Assembly (NCBI GenBank): GCA_050953825.1
Contig: JBMNNF010000013.1
Span: forward strand, 310,001-374,000
DNA from: DUQW01 sp050953825
Lineage (GTDB): Bacteria > Bacillota_I > Bacilli_A > Acholeplasmatales > Acholeplasmataceae
Length of the DNA: 64,000 nucleotides
Reading direction: 5' to 3'
Part shown: positions 8,471 through 18,173 of the stretch, one piece after another
Numbering within the stretch: position 1 is the first letter of the stretch
Layout: each line of letters opens with the position of its first letter
Made by a program: the position numbers and the translations under genes
Notes under the pieces: generated by a model
Told to the model about the DNA's origin: nothing
Databases searched by the model: none
The model's input: the letters and a program-made list of their open reading frames with translations, nothing else

Positions 8471-9529
8471 TTATTGCATAATATATCCATCTTTTCTCAA
8501 ACTATCATAAATGGCTTTAACATCAATAGGAAATTTAACGTTAAATATTTCTTCAAAAGTCGGATTATTTTCAAGAGCCAACAATGACTCATAAATGTAT
8601 TCTACCTTTTCATATCCATTTAATATTTGATTTAAGTAATTATCCAAAATGAATAAGTTTATATATCCATTTAATCGTCTGGTTGATACACCTTTATATT
8701 TTTTCATAAACGATTTAAAGGACGAGTGTAAATTATTTATTGGTCCTAGCGAATACCCATTTTTACTTTTTTCATACATATTTATTATTCTTTCGTGTTG
8801 CAGCAAATATTTTTCAGCAAAGCCGACATAAGAATAATCCCCATCAGATACAATAATCGTTTCTTCATTAATAAAAGGTTTTAAGAATAGATCTAATCTT
8901 TCTTTTGATAATCTAGCAACCCCATTAATATCAAATATCGTCCTTTTAGAATCATCAATTACCGTTTGAATACAAACCAATTCCCTATGAGCTATTGCAG
9001 GTCTTCCTTCATAATAAGACACTCTAGGCATCTTATGATTCTTAGTCCCTTTTAAGTTAATTTTAATGAATGTTTCATCACTATAAACCACATCAGTAAG
9101 CGGATTTTCTTTATCAATAAACGTTTCTAAACTTAAAAGAATTTTCGTTCTCCACATCCAAACAGTATTAATTGGAATGTTAAGTTTCTTTGAAATATTT
9201 CTTATTGACAAACCATCTAAAGTATACTCAATCATCAAATATAAGTAATCTTTTAGTTTTCTTAAACGATAGGAAAACGAATTCGTATTAGAAGAAAAAC
9301 TCTTCTTACATTTATCATTTAAACATAAATATCTTTGAGTTCCATTAGGCATTTTCCCATTTTTCTTAACAATTTCATTACCACAATGAGGACATTTCGG
9401 AAACCCATCAGCATCAATTTTATGAGCCGAATTTTGAATTTTAATCAAACTATCAACATAATTATTGACTTGAAATAACTCAGCTAATTTAGCCCCTTTT
9501 AATTCATCAACAACCAATTCAAAGTTCAT
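8471..9529 (-). CDS. IS1595-family (ISXO2-like) transposase, copy 1
   Basis: The 352-residue protein has an N-terminal zinc ribbon (CPHCG then CLNDKCKKSF), a helix-turn-helix (LSIRNISKKLNIPINTVWMW) and an ISXO2-like catalytic domain with D151 (VVYSDETF) and D229 (IIVSDGDYSY). The third position falls in NNLHSSFKSF, where N/H replaces E; this is within the known DDE/DDN/DDH spread of the family. AAAGGAG precedes the ATG by 9 nt. The protein is identical to that of copy 2. Confidence 0.93.
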   Translation of the reverse strand: MNFELVVDELKGAKLAELFQVNNYVDSLIKIQNSAHKIDADGFPKCPHCGNEIVKKNGKMPNGTQRYLCLNDKCKKSFSSNTNSFSYRLRKLKDYLYLMIEYTLDGLSIRNISKKLNIPINTVWMWRTKILLSLETFIDKENPLTDVVYSDETFIKINLKGTKNHKMPRVSYYEGRPAIAHRELVCIQTVIDDSKRTIFDINGVARLSKERLDLFLKPFINEETIIVSDGDYSYVGFAEKYLLQHERIINMYEKSKNGYSLGPINNLHSSFKSFMKKYKGVSTRRLNGYINLFILDNYLNQILNGYEKVEYIYESLLALENNPTFEEIFNVKFPIDVKAIYDSLRKDGYIMQ

Positions 9530-9556
9530 AGCCTTACACTCCTTTAATGAAAATAA

Positions 9557-9671
9557 GACTATTTAGCTAGCCAATCCAAATAATTTGTATCGCCAAATAC
9601 TATCACATACCGGGATTGGCTAGATAAATAGTCCTATCTATAAAGAAGTTTGATATGTGATTTTATTTGGC
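9557..9671 (-). promoter_or_regulatory. Interleaved stem-forming leader of IS1595 copy 1
   Basis: Two inverted-repeat pairs interlock upstream of the transposase start: 9652-9671 with 9592-9611 (17 of 20 complementary) and 9613-9633 with 9557-9577 (20 of 21). Only one pair, or a pseudoknot, can form at once. The same arrangement lies at 48016-48130 in copy 2. Confidence 0.7.
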
Positions 9672-9848
9672 AACTATATTTTACCATTATTTGGACTTAC
9701 CAGCAACACTTAAGTTAAACAGCGAACATAAAAAAAGACTAATTTTGTTTTGCGGTCTTTCGAATTGACAAAGTAAGAGTCTCTACTATAGTGCTACAGG
9801 TAATTTACAATATCAAATTAATAAAAATATAAAAATATCAAAACACTA

Positions 9849-9877
9849 TTGAAAAAGAAACCGTTTTCATATATAAT
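9849..9877 (+). promoter_or_regulatory. Carbohydrate operon promoter 1
   Basis: TTGAAA (9849-9854) and TATAAT (9872-9877) are separated by 17 bp. Nearly the whole spacer is a CRE-like site, AGAAACCGTTTTCA (9856-9869), one mismatch from the TGWAANCGNTNWCA consensus. It drives the 13.6-kb run of transport genes. Confidence 0.85.
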
Positions 9878-9891
9878 GAATTTAGAACTTA

Positions 9892-9905
9892 TCGAAACGT
9901 TTCGA
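9892..9905 (+). promoter_or_regulatory. LacI-type operator 1
   Basis: The perfect 14-bp palindrome TCGAAACGTTTCGA lies just downstream of the predicted transcription start. It is identical to the site at 23606-23619. The central CG is typical of LacI-family operators, and the LacI regulator at 29316 is the natural candidate. Confidence 0.8.
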
Positions 9906-9920
9906 CGGAGGTGGAAAGAT

Positions 9921-11399
9921 ATGAAAAAATCAATAATTAGCGTAATTTTACTAATGCTTGTAGTAGCATTAGTGGGTTGTAATGGTAAAAATGGAGGCGA
10001 TAATGGAGGCACTCCAAATAAGAAAGGCGATATTGTTATTACATATGCAGCATGGAATTTAGCAACACCACAAGAGTATAACATTGAACGTCGAATGATT
10101 AACGCTTTTATGGTTGAGAATCCAGGTGTCACAGTTGAAGTTATTGAACGACCAAAAGTGGCTGATGAAGAAGGAAACGAACAAGATGTTCCTTGGGATG
10201 AATTTTTCGCTACTAGAGCCTCAGTCAATGAAATGCCTGACGTTTTCCAAGTTAACCAAGTCACTAAAGTTGTTAGTCAAGGTTGGGTTGAAGATGTCAC
10301 GGAATTAGCTGAAGCGGATGAAGACTTTATGAATGTTCCGGAAAACATTAGAAACACTTGTTATCTAGGCAATAAAGCTTATTCACTACCACAAGCGGTT
10401 TTCTATTTTGGTTATTTTATCAATAGAACTGCAATTAATAATACTGGAAGTGGAGCGATTATTCCTAAATACGGAATTACTTACCAAGATTTAATGGCGG
10501 CGGCTAAAAAGAACTCAAAACCAGCAGTTCTTGGTGGTGATGCCATTAATGGTATTCAAGGCGTTAACAATCTTTTTGAGTGGTTACCAGCCCAAATCGA
10601 TAAAACTTTAGGGTGGTATACATATAATGAAACAGGATATCATTTAGATAGTGACGCATTTAGAATTGCGATGACCGAAAACCAAAAATATTTTGGCCCT
10701 AATAAAAATGAATATGCTAGTTACGTTTATGAAACTCAAGAAAATCGTGAAGACTTATACGGAACAGGAGATGCATTTGCCAACGGTAAGCAATCAATTA
10801 GATGGGGCGGCTCATATAATATTAGAGGTTGGGTTGGTGGAACTACCAATCCTGAACACGCTTTATATGGTCACGATGTTGACTTTATTGGTACACCATC
10901 TTGGGAAGTTGATGGAGTTAAAAATCATCGCATTCCAGTTGTAATGGACTATATTGGTGTCGGTAAAGGAACTAAACATAAAGAAATCGCCTTTAAATTC
11001 GCTAAATGGATGGGTTATGGTGCTGATGGTTTTAGAAAACGAATTGAGATTGCCACAGCGCACCCAGAGGCAGGAGCGATTAACTTTGCCCCAGTAGTTA
11101 GAGATCAAGCGCTAATGGATGCATATTTCGAATTATATCCAACAATGACTGAATATCGTAAAGTTGTAGAAAATCATCAAGATTTCATTATAGAATCACT
11201 ACATAAAATTGTTCCAGGATATATTGAAAGTAGATGGAACGGCCAATATGATGCCGAAAATACAATTGATGGCATCCTCCAACAAATTAAATCTGGTGAG
11301 TTAGCGTTAGCTGACGCTCTCGCTGCTGGTCTTAATACTCGAGTTAATGATGAATGGGATAGAGCTAAAAGAGCATTAGATGAAATATTAGGAAAATAA
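9921..11399 (+). CDS. ABC transporter sugar-binding lipoprotein
   Basis: This is a family 1 extracellular solute-binding protein of 492 residues with a lipoprotein signal peptide (MKKSIISVILLMLVVALVGC, lipobox LVGC). The mature region contains RASVNEMPDVFQVNQ and WGGSYNIRGW, as expected for a sugar-binding cleft. The start at 9921 follows GGAGGTGG; an upstream in-frame ATG (9849) lies inside the promoter. It is the first gene of the operon, next to a second binding-protein fusion and two permeases. From context the ligand is probably a beta-1,2-glucooligosaccharide. A shared ATPase encoded elsewhere must power it. Confidence 0.9.
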   Translation: MKKSIISVILLMLVVALVGCNGKNGGDNGGTPNKKGDIVITYAAWNLATPQEYNIERRMINAFMVENPGVTVEVIERPKVADEEGNEQDVPWDEFFATRASVNEMPDVFQVNQVTKVVSQGWVEDVTELAEADEDFMNVPENIRNTCYLGNKAYSLPQAVFYFGYFINRTAINNTGSGAIIPKYGITYQDLMAAAKKNSKPAVLGGDAINGIQGVNNLFEWLPAQIDKTLGWYTYNETGYHLDSDAFRIAMTENQKYFGPNKNEYASYVYETQENREDLYGTGDAFANGKQSIRWGGSYNIRGWVGGTTNPEHALYGHDVDFIGTPSWEVDGVKNHRIPVVMDYIGVGKGTKHKEIAFKFAKWMGYGADGFRKRIEIATAHPEAGAINFAPVVRDQALMDAYFELYPTMTEYRKVVENHQDFIIESLHKIVPGYIESRWNGQYDAENTIDGILQQIKSGELALADALAAGLNTRVNDEWDRAKRALDEILGK

Positions 11400-11417
11400 C
11401 TTTAAATTGAGGTTTCT

Positions 11418-14348
11418 ATGAAAAAGATTTGGTTATTTGGATATTTAGCATTAATTATCGGTTTGATTTTTTCATCAAGCCTTAATGTTAATGCCAAAAT
11501 AACCAAAGATCAATTAGAAACCGCAAATTTAGTAAATACTACTGGATTATCATATTTTGATGTTGAGCCTAATTGGCGAAACGAAGGATTAAGAGACGAT
11601 ATCGCGCTTAATCTTGATGTTTTGCCGTTAGGCTTTTTTGAACCTAAAGTTATTTTTGCTGATTCTGAAAAAGGTGATGTTTTAAAAATTGATGAAACTT
11701 ATTCTAATGCGGAATTTAATGTTGATATCCCGCAAACGGGATTATACGCCTTAAACTTTGAATATAAAGCGATTACGGAATCAGTTAGGAATATTGAAGT
11801 AGCAATTTTAGTAAATGACGAATCATTATATGATGAAAGTAAATCAATTATTATTCCAACATTTTATAATAATCCAACCGAATTAATCCAAGATCGATAT
11901 GGCAATGATATTATGCCAGTTTCCAATCGTTATGAAACGTGGACTAATTTTACTTTAAGAGATACGCAACGATTGGTTGAAGATGTTTTATTATTTAAAC
12001 TAGTAGCTGGTCTGAATAAGATTTCTATTATTAGACAAAATGGTGAATTTTTACTATCAAAAGTAACGATCAAAAATAAAGATGTTTATCCATCTTATGT
12101 AGAGTATCTTAACAGTCATAATAATCCAATTCCCAACGAATTGATTTCGTTTGAAGCGGAACAACCTCTCTACCGAAATTCAATATCAATTAGATATGGA
12201 ACTGATCGTGAAAAAAATGTGACACCATTTGCCCTGCAAAAACAAAAAATCAATATCGTTGATGGTGATAACTTCCAAACTGGCGGACAAGCGTTATATT
12301 ATGATGTCAATTGTCCAAAAGAAGGACTATATTATATTACATTAAAAACAAAACAACTCCAACTTTTTCAAACCAGTTTTAGAAGAATTACCATTAACGG
12401 AGAAGTTCCATTTTCAGAAGCTAATTTAATTGAGTTCAAAAACCATAAAAAATGGATTAATAATACGTTATCTAATGATGATATTGAATATCTTTTCTTT
12501 CTTAAAAAAGGAAAAAATCGAATTGGAATTGAAGTCAATTTATCACCGTTTGCTAAAATTCATCGTAATTTAAATAAAGTAATGGTTGGAGTTAATGATA
12601 TTAGTTTAGATTTGAAAAAACTAGCCGGTAGTACGAGTGATAAAAATCGAGAATGGGATATTTTGAGTTATTTACCGAATGTAGTTAATGAGTTACAACA
12701 TTATTATGATTTATTAACTGAATCGTATCAAATGTATCAAGAAATTAATGATACTACTAAAATCAATGAAGCTGTTTCAGCGATTAATCAAAGTCGTGAA
12801 ACATTAAAAAAATTAATTGAAAAACCAAATACTTTACCAAAAAATATTGATAAATTATCAACGGATTCTAATTCGGTAACTGCCAAAATGGGATTGGTAA
12901 TCCCAATGGTATTAAGATCACCATTATCAATTGATAAAATTTATGTTCATGGTAATGTCAAATTACCACGACCAAATGCCAACGCTTTTGAGTCGGCTTG
13001 GTTAGGTATTAAAAGATTTTTCTTATCGTTTTTTAATAACGAATATAGACCAACGAAAAATAGCGAAGTTTTAGAAGTATGGGTTAACCGTTCACGTCAA
13101 TATGTTAACGTGATGCAAGAAATGGCTGATGCAACGTTTACTAGAGAAACGGGGATTAAGGTTAATATTTCAATTATGCCTGATGAAGGTAAGTTGATTA
13201 TGGCGGTTTCCGCTGGCTCACAACCGGATGTTGCTTTAGGGGTTGCTGGTTGGAGACCATATGATTTCGCTTTAAGAAATGCGGTTACTGATATGAAACA
13301 ATTTCCAACATTTAAAGAAGTTTCTAAAAGATTTAATTCAGGAGCATTTCTACAATTAATTTACGAAGATGGAGTTTACGGAATTCCGGAAACTCAAAAC
13401 TTCAATTTATTATTTTATCGTGAAGATATAATGAATAAATTGAATATCGCGATTCCTAATACTTGGGATGATGTCTTATCAATTTTGCCGGAACTTCAAA
13501 GATATGGATTAAACTTTTTTGCACCACTGTCATATACAGGAGCATTTAAAGGGTTCGTCCACACAATGCCATTTATTAAACAGTGTCAAGGAAAAATTCA
13601 TTCTGATGACGCTTTAAGAACGACAATTGATTCTGAAGAAGTCATTAAAGCGATGACCTTAATGACTGATTTATATACGATTTATTCATTACCACTAGAG
13701 GTTGGATCGTTTTATAACAGTTTTAGATATGGTGATATTCCTATTGGCATTGGTGATTTTGGAATGTATGTCAGATTATTACATGCAGCTCCAGAAATTG
13801 CTGGACTTTGGAAAATTGCGGTATTACCAGGAATGCTCCGTCCAGATGGAGTGGTAGACCGGTCATATGATGGAGCTTCTACTAGTGGAATAATTTTTGA
13901 AAATTCTCAGAAAAAAGAAGATGCCTGGAAGTTTTTAGATTGGTGGACTTGTGATAATACCCAATTAAATTATGCCAACAATTTAATTAACTCGATGGGA
14001 CCAGAGTATATGTGGAATACTTCTAATGTTAAAGCTTTTAAAGAAATGGCGTGGGATGAACACGATAAAGAAGTTTTCTTAAGTCAATGGGAATGGGTTA
14101 ATGATACTGAAAAAACACCAGCGTCATATATGATTGAACGTGAATTATCTAACGCTTGGAATCGTGTCGTTTTTGATGGAATAAATGTTAGAACGGCGAT
14201 AGAAGATGCAACTGTAATTGTTAATAAAGAAATTACACGTAAGATGAAAGAATTTGGTTATCTTGATAAAAATGGTAATCCAATTAAGAATTACAAAATT
14301 CCGACTAAAGAGCGGTTAGCAAAAATTTTATGGGGTGAAGATGAATAA
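11418..14348 (+). CDS. Secreted fusion: carbohydrate-binding-like repeats plus solute-binding domain
   Basis: The 976-residue protein has a cleavable signal peptide ending near NVNA and no lipobox. Residues about 45-230 and 240-410 look like two beta-rich galactose-binding-type modules (second contains FEAEQPLYRN). A helical linker (about 420-480) follows, then a complete family 1 solute-binding domain (about 550-920: VWVNRSRQYVNVMQEMAD, QPDVALGVAGWRP, YGIPETQNFNLLFYRED). Most binding proteins are 400-550 residues, so the N-terminal extension is unusual. How it stays at the cell surface is unclear. The gene sits 18 nt after the first binding protein and overlaps the permease gene. Confidence 0.82.
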   Translation: MKKIWLFGYLALIIGLIFSSSLNVNAKITKDQLETANLVNTTGLSYFDVEPNWRNEGLRDDIALNLDVLPLGFFEPKVIFADSEKGDVLKIDETYSNAEFNVDIPQTGLYALNFEYKAITESVRNIEVAILVNDESLYDESKSIIIPTFYNNPTELIQDRYGNDIMPVSNRYETWTNFTLRDTQRLVEDVLLFKLVAGLNKISIIRQNGEFLLSKVTIKNKDVYPSYVEYLNSHNNPIPNELISFEAEQPLYRNSISIRYGTDREKNVTPFALQKQKINIVDGDNFQTGGQALYYDVNCPKEGLYYITLKTKQLQLFQTSFRRITINGEVPFSEANLIEFKNHKKWINNTLSNDDIEYLFFLKKGKNRIGIEVNLSPFAKIHRNLNKVMVGVNDISLDLKKLAGSTSDKNREWDILSYLPNVVNELQHYYDLLTESYQMYQEINDTTKINEAVSAINQSRETLKKLIEKPNTLPKNIDKLSTDSNSVTAKMGLVIPMVLRSPLSIDKIYVHGNVKLPRPNANAFESAWLGIKRFFLSFFNNEYRPTKNSEVLEVWVNRSRQYVNVMQEMADATFTRETGIKVNISIMPDEGKLIMAVSAGSQPDVALGVAGWRPYDFALRNAVTDMKQFPTFKEVSKRFNSGAFLQLIYEDGVYGIPETQNFNLLFYREDIMNKLNIAIPNTWDDVLSILPELQRYGLNFFAPLSYTGAFKGFVHTMPFIKQCQGKIHSDDALRTTIDSEEVIKAMTLMTDLYTIYSLPLEVGSFYNSFRYGDIPIGIGDFGMYVRLLHAAPEIAGLWKIAVLPGMLRPDGVVDRSYDGASTSGIIFENSQKKEDAWKFLDWWTCDNTQLNYANNLINSMGPEYMWNTSNVKAFKEMAWDEHDKEVFLSQWEWVNDTEKTPASYMIERELSNAWNRVVFDGINVRTAIEDATVIVNKEITRKMKEFGYLDKNGNPIKNYKIPTKERLAKILWGEDE

Positions 14349-15297
14349 AGAAGTCGAGCCAAAGGTAAATTTTTTGGTCAAAATTAAATTTAAGCTGAAA
14401 AAATTCCGCAATAAACATGGAGAAGGGCTACTCGGGACGACATTTATTGCTCCATATGGGATAGCGTTTTTAGTGTTTATCGTTATTCCGGTCTTTATGG
14501 GAATCTTTTTGTCGTTTACCGCTTTTAATTTAATTGAAAAACCACGATTTACCGGTTTGAATAATTATGTTGACTTATTAACTGTTGATGAGAAGTTTAT
14601 GCAAAAAGTCGTTCCTAATACGATTTTATTCGCTTTTTTTACTGGGCCAATTGGGTATTCATTATCATTTTTCTTAGCTTGGTTATTAGCTCAAATTCCA
14701 AAACGTTCTAGGACAGTTTTAGCTTTAGCAATTTACTCACCATCGTTAACGGCTGGAGTCGCAATGAGTGTAATGTGGAAAATCATTTTCTCAGGCGATA
14801 GATCAGGATATATGAACTCGATTTTATTAAAGATGGGCGTAATTTCTCAACCAATTCAATGGTTAACTAATCCAACTTATTTAATGCCAATTATGATTGC
14901 CGTTACGATTTGGGGAAGTATGGGGATAGGATTTTTAGCGATGTTAGCTGGGATTTTAAATGTCAATCCTGAATTATATGAAGCCGCCTATGTTGACGGT
15001 ATGAAAAATAAATTTCAAGAAATTATTTATATTACTGTTCCATCAATGAAACCACAAATGTTATTTGGAGCTGTCATGAGTATTGTTGGAACTTTTAATG
15101 CCGGGGCCATTGGCGTCTTGTTGTCGGGGACGAATCCGACACCACAAGATGCTGGGCAATTAATTGTAACCCATATTGATGATTATGGATTTAATCGATT
15201 TGAAATGGGATATGCTGCCGCAATTTCGGTTGTTTTACTATTAATGGTATTACTAATGGGCCGGATTGCAAGAAGATTGTTCCAAGAGAGGGATTAA
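14341..15297 (+). CDS. Carbohydrate ABC permease, MalF/UgpA type
   Basis: The inner-membrane permease of about 318 residues has six helices and a conserved cytoplasmic EAA loop (EAAYVDGMKNKFQEIIYITV, near residues 217-236) that docks the ATPase. The ATG at 14341 is preferred, with GGGGTG just upstream; a GTG two codons earlier is possible. It overlaps the end of the upstream binding-protein fusion by 8 nt, so translation is coupled. It pairs with the MalG-type permease that follows. Confidence 0.92.
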   Translation: MNKEVEPKVNFLVKIKFKLKKFRNKHGEGLLGTTFIAPYGIAFLVFIVIPVFMGIFLSFTAFNLIEKPRFTGLNNYVDLLTVDEKFMQKVVPNTILFAFFTGPIGYSLSFFLAWLLAQIPKRSRTVLALAIYSPSLTAGVAMSVMWKIIFSGDRSGYMNSILLKMGVISQPIQWLTNPTYLMPIMIAVTIWGSMGIGFLAMLAGILNVNPELYEAAYVDGMKNKFQEIIYITVPSMKPQMLFGAVMSIVGTFNAGAIGVLLSGTNPTPQDAGQLIVTHIDDYGFNRFEMGYAAAISVVLLLMVLLMGRIARRLFQERD

Positions 15298-15300
15298 ATT

Positions 15301-16173
15301 ATGGCTAGTTTTCAAGGAACTAAAATCAATCCATCAAAACTACATATTTCGCAATGGAAGTTTTTCATTATTTTAATTCCGGTTGCGATTTTTATGGTGC
15401 TTCCAATTGTCTATATTATTAATCACGCGTTTAAACCGATAGAAGAACTTTTCTTATGGCCACCACGTTTTATTGTGAAAAATCCAACACTAAGTAATTT
15501 TACTGAATTATTCGCCCAAACTTCAAAAACTGGGGTCCCAATGAGTCGGTACTTATTTAATAGTGTTATCGTGACAATAACTTTAGTTGTTTTATCAATC
15601 ATTTTATCATCAATTGCGGGATACGCTTTATCAAAACTTCGATTTAAATTGAAAAAACCATTATTATTCTTAAACAATATTGCGTTAATGTTTGTGGGAT
15701 CAAGTGTAGTCATTCCACGTTATTTAATAATTGAAAGACTAGGTTTAATTAACAATTTTTTTGTATATATTTTCCCTGCTATTGCGATGCCGGTCGGATT
15801 ATTTTTAATTAAACAATTTATTGATCAAATTCCTGATGAACTATTAGATGCTGCTAAAGTTGATGGGGCCTCTGATTTTAGAATTTATTGGTCAATTGTT
15901 TTACCACTAATTAGACCGGCAATTGCAACAATTGCGATTGTCGCTTTCCAAGCGGCTTGGAACGATGCTGGAATTGCCGCGACTTATATTGATGATGAAT
16001 CATTAAAGAACTTCGCTTTCTATATGACGACTTTAACCGGATCAACTAGTAGTGTCTCTGGTCAAGGAATGGCGGCTGCCGCTTCTTTAATTATGTTTGT
16101 TCCGAACTTAGTCATCTTTATCTTCTTACAACGTAACGTGATGAATACGATGTCACATTCAGGAATTAAGTAG
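15301..16173 (+). CDS. Carbohydrate ABC permease, MalG/UgpE type
   Basis: The 290-residue permease has six membrane helices and the EAA loop ELLDAAKVDGASDFRIYWSI (about residues 180-199). It begins 3 nt after the partner permease gene. Together they form the first of two heterodimeric sugar channels in the locus. No ABC ATPase gene is present between 9.8 and 36.3 kb; a multitask MsmX/UgpC-like ATPase elsewhere is expected from family knowledge. Confidence 0.92.
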   Translation: MASFQGTKINPSKLHISQWKFFIILIPVAIFMVLPIVYIINHAFKPIEELFLWPPRFIVKNPTLSNFTELFAQTSKTGVPMSRYLFNSVIVTITLVVLSIILSSIAGYALSKLRFKLKKPLLFLNNIALMFVGSSVVIPRYLIIERLGLINNFFVYIFPAIAMPVGLFLIKQFIDQIPDELLDAAKVDGASDFRIYWSIVLPLIRPAIATIAIVAFQAAWNDAGIAATYIDDESLKNFAFYMTTLTGSTSSVSGQGMAAAASLIMFVPNLVIFIFLQRNVMNTMSHSGIK

Positions 16174-16181
16174 GTGATATT

Positions 16182-18173
16182 ATGAAAAAGATATGTTTAA
16201 TTTTATTATCACTAATTTTAATTTTTATCTTAATTCCAAACGTTGATGTAGTAGCTGATAGCCAAACTTCAGCTCCATATGATACGTATACAACTGGTCC
16301 TCACGGTAAAATTATTAAAACACAAACCGCTTATGAACCAGCGGGTACGATTAAAATTGGACTTAAGAGTCCAGAAGATCTTTATTTAAAAGATGATGTC
16401 ATTTTTATTGCTGATACTGGCAATAAACGCATTATTAAATATCATTTAGATGGAACTAGTGAAGTGATTATTACTAATTTAATTGAACCAACTGGAGTCC
16501 ATGTTGACGAAGAAGATTATATTTATGTAGCTGATAAAGGAGCTAGGGCAGTAGTCAAGTTTGATAAATTAGGAAATAAAGTCAAAACCTTTGAAAAGCC
16601 AACTGAATTAATCTTTGGAACCTCGCCTTACATTCCACTTAAAATTGTGACAGGACCAAAAGGGATACTATATGTAGTTGGAGAAGGCTCGACCGCTGGA
16701 TTAATTCAATTATCATATAATGGTGAATTTCAAGGCTTTTTTGCGGCTAACGAAACCCGAATGAGTTTCGTGCAAAGAGTCGCGAATTTCTTTCAAGTTT
16801 CTTCAGCCAAAAATATTCCAATCTCGCCAAGTAATGTCGCGATTGATGAAAAGGGATCAATTTATACAGTTAGTAATACCTTTAAAGATAAATGTAAGAA
16901 GTTTAATATCGCTTCTGAAGCCATCTTAAAAATTCATTCTGAATTAACTCCAAACTCAATTCATATTAATCAATTTAATAACATTTACATTTTAACTAAT
17001 GAAGGCTACATTAATGAATATGACCAATATGGAAATATTATTTTTGGTTTTGGCCAACTAGATACTGGGACTCAAAGATTAGGTTTATTTGTGACTCCAG
17101 TTGATATTACTACTGATTCCAAAAACAATATATATGTCTTAGATAAGGGATTAAACGAAATTCAAATTTTTGAAAGAAGTGAATTTGCCGCACTAGTTCA
17201 TACTGGTTTAAAAAATAATAAAGATGGGATTTATGATATTGAACAGTGGCAAGAAGTTTTAAGAATGAATGCGATGTTTTCGGTTGCCAATAGCGCTATC
17301 GCAAGAGCGGAATACCGTAATCAAAATTATGGTGAAGCTTTAAAATATTATCGGATTGCCACTGATAAAGTAGGTTATAGTGAAGCTTATTGGCAAATCA
17401 GATATGATTTTCTTCAAAAGCATATGCTACCCATTTTAATTGCAATTATATGTTTAAGCATTTTAATTTATGGCGTTAAATTTGCGGATCGCAAATGGCA
17501 AACTTTCTATTTTGTTCATGATTTTACTAAAAAAGCGAAAGCTAATCGCAAAGTTAGTGAATTTTTACTATTATTTAAAATGTTTAGACATCCAATTGAT
17601 ACGATTCATGATATCAAACGATATAATGAATCCAGTAAAAGAACAGCAACAGTCTTGTATGTCTTATTTGTCGTGATGATGATTATCGCTCGCTATTTTG
17701 AATCGTTTATTTTCAGTACGATTAGATTAGAAACGGCTAACGTCTTTAAAGATATTTTAATTTTATTTGGTGTTGTCTTCTTATTTGTAATATCTAATTA
17801 TTTAATTAGTAGTCTGCAAAATGGTGAAGGGTGGTTAAAAGATGTCTTTATCGCAACTAGTTATTGTTTAGCACCAATCATTGTCTTTATGCCGTTTATT
17901 ACTTTAATTTCTCACACTTTAACTTTAAATGAAATCTTTATTTATCAAGCCCTAAATTATATAACTTATACATGGGTTTTAATCAATCTAGTGATTATGA
18001 TTAAAGAAGTTCATAATTATACAATTCCTCAATTAATTGGTAACATCTTACTAACTATTTTTACAATGATTGTTGTGGTAGTGATTGTCGCTCTAATCAT
18101 TATTTTAGGAAGTCAATTATATGAATATATTGATGGCATTATTAAAGAGGTGATCCAGTATGTATGCATTTAA
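16182..18173 (+). CDS. NHL-repeat surface protein with YIP1-like membrane domain
   Basis: The 663-residue protein has a signal peptide (ILLSLILIFILIPNVDVVA), NHL/beta-propeller repeats (about 50-340: LYLKDDVIFIADTGNKRI, VHVDEEDYIYVADKGARAVV, ITTDSKNNIYVLDKGLNEI), a TPR-like stretch (about 365-400), one helix near 410 and a C-terminal membrane domain with five helices of YIP1 type (about 475-660). Proteins of this build travel with glycan ABC transporters in Firmicutes; their biochemical role is not established. It may scaffold or gate the transporter (inference). The gene overlaps the next by 14 nt. Confidence 0.78.
   Translation: MKKICLILLSLILIFILIPNVDVVADSQTSAPYDTYTTGPHGKIIKTQTAYEPAGTIKIGLKSPEDLYLKDDVIFIADTGNKRIIKYHLDGTSEVIITNLIEPTGVHVDEEDYIYVADKGARAVVKFDKLGNKVKTFEKPTELIFGTSPYIPLKIVTGPKGILYVVGEGSTAGLIQLSYNGEFQGFFAANETRMSFVQRVANFFQVSSAKNIPISPSNVAIDEKGSIYTVSNTFKDKCKKFNIASEAILKIHSELTPNSIHINQFNNIYILTNEGYINEYDQYGNIIFGFGQLDTGTQRLGLFVTPVDITTDSKNNIYVLDKGLNEIQIFERSEFAALVHTGLKNNKDGIYDIEQWQEVLRMNAMFSVANSAIARAEYRNQNYGEALKYYRIATDKVGYSEAYWQIRYDFLQKHMLPILIAIICLSILIYGVKFADRKWQTFYFVHDFTKKAKANRKVSEFLLLFKMFRHPIDTIHDIKRYNESSKRTATVLYVLFVVMMIIARYFESFIFSTIRLETANVFKDILILFGVVFLFVISNYLISSLQNGEGWLKDVFIATSYCLAPIIVFMPFITLISHTLTLNEIFIYQALNYITYTWVLINLVIMIKEVHNYTIPQLIGNILLTIFTMIVVVVIVALIIILGSQLYEYIDGIIKEVIQYVCI

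Larger units (their letters stand above)
8441..9726 (-). mobile_element. IS1595-family insertion sequence, copy 1
   Basis: The 1286-bp element has perfect 26-bp terminal inverted repeats (TTCGCTGTTTAACTTAAGTG at the outer end; 8441-8466 and 9701-9726). It is flanked by the 8-bp duplication CATAAAAA (8433-8440 and 9727-9734). Length, transposase and ends are the same as copy 2 at 47961-49246, which lies in the opposite orientation. The 8-bp duplication is what IS1595-family elements make. Intact ends and duplication suggest a recent insertion. Confidence 0.95.

Noticed and set aside
9727..9760. Hairpin AAAGAC / GTCTTT after IS1595 copy 1 as a terminator
   Set aside because: The stem is only 6 bp, its T tract is only on the minus strand, and no minus-strand gene leads into it.
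9849..9920. Longer N-terminus for the first binding protein
   Set aside because: The upstream in-frame ATG lies in the promoter, and only the 9921 start gives a proper lipoprotein signal with GGAGGTGG ahead of it.
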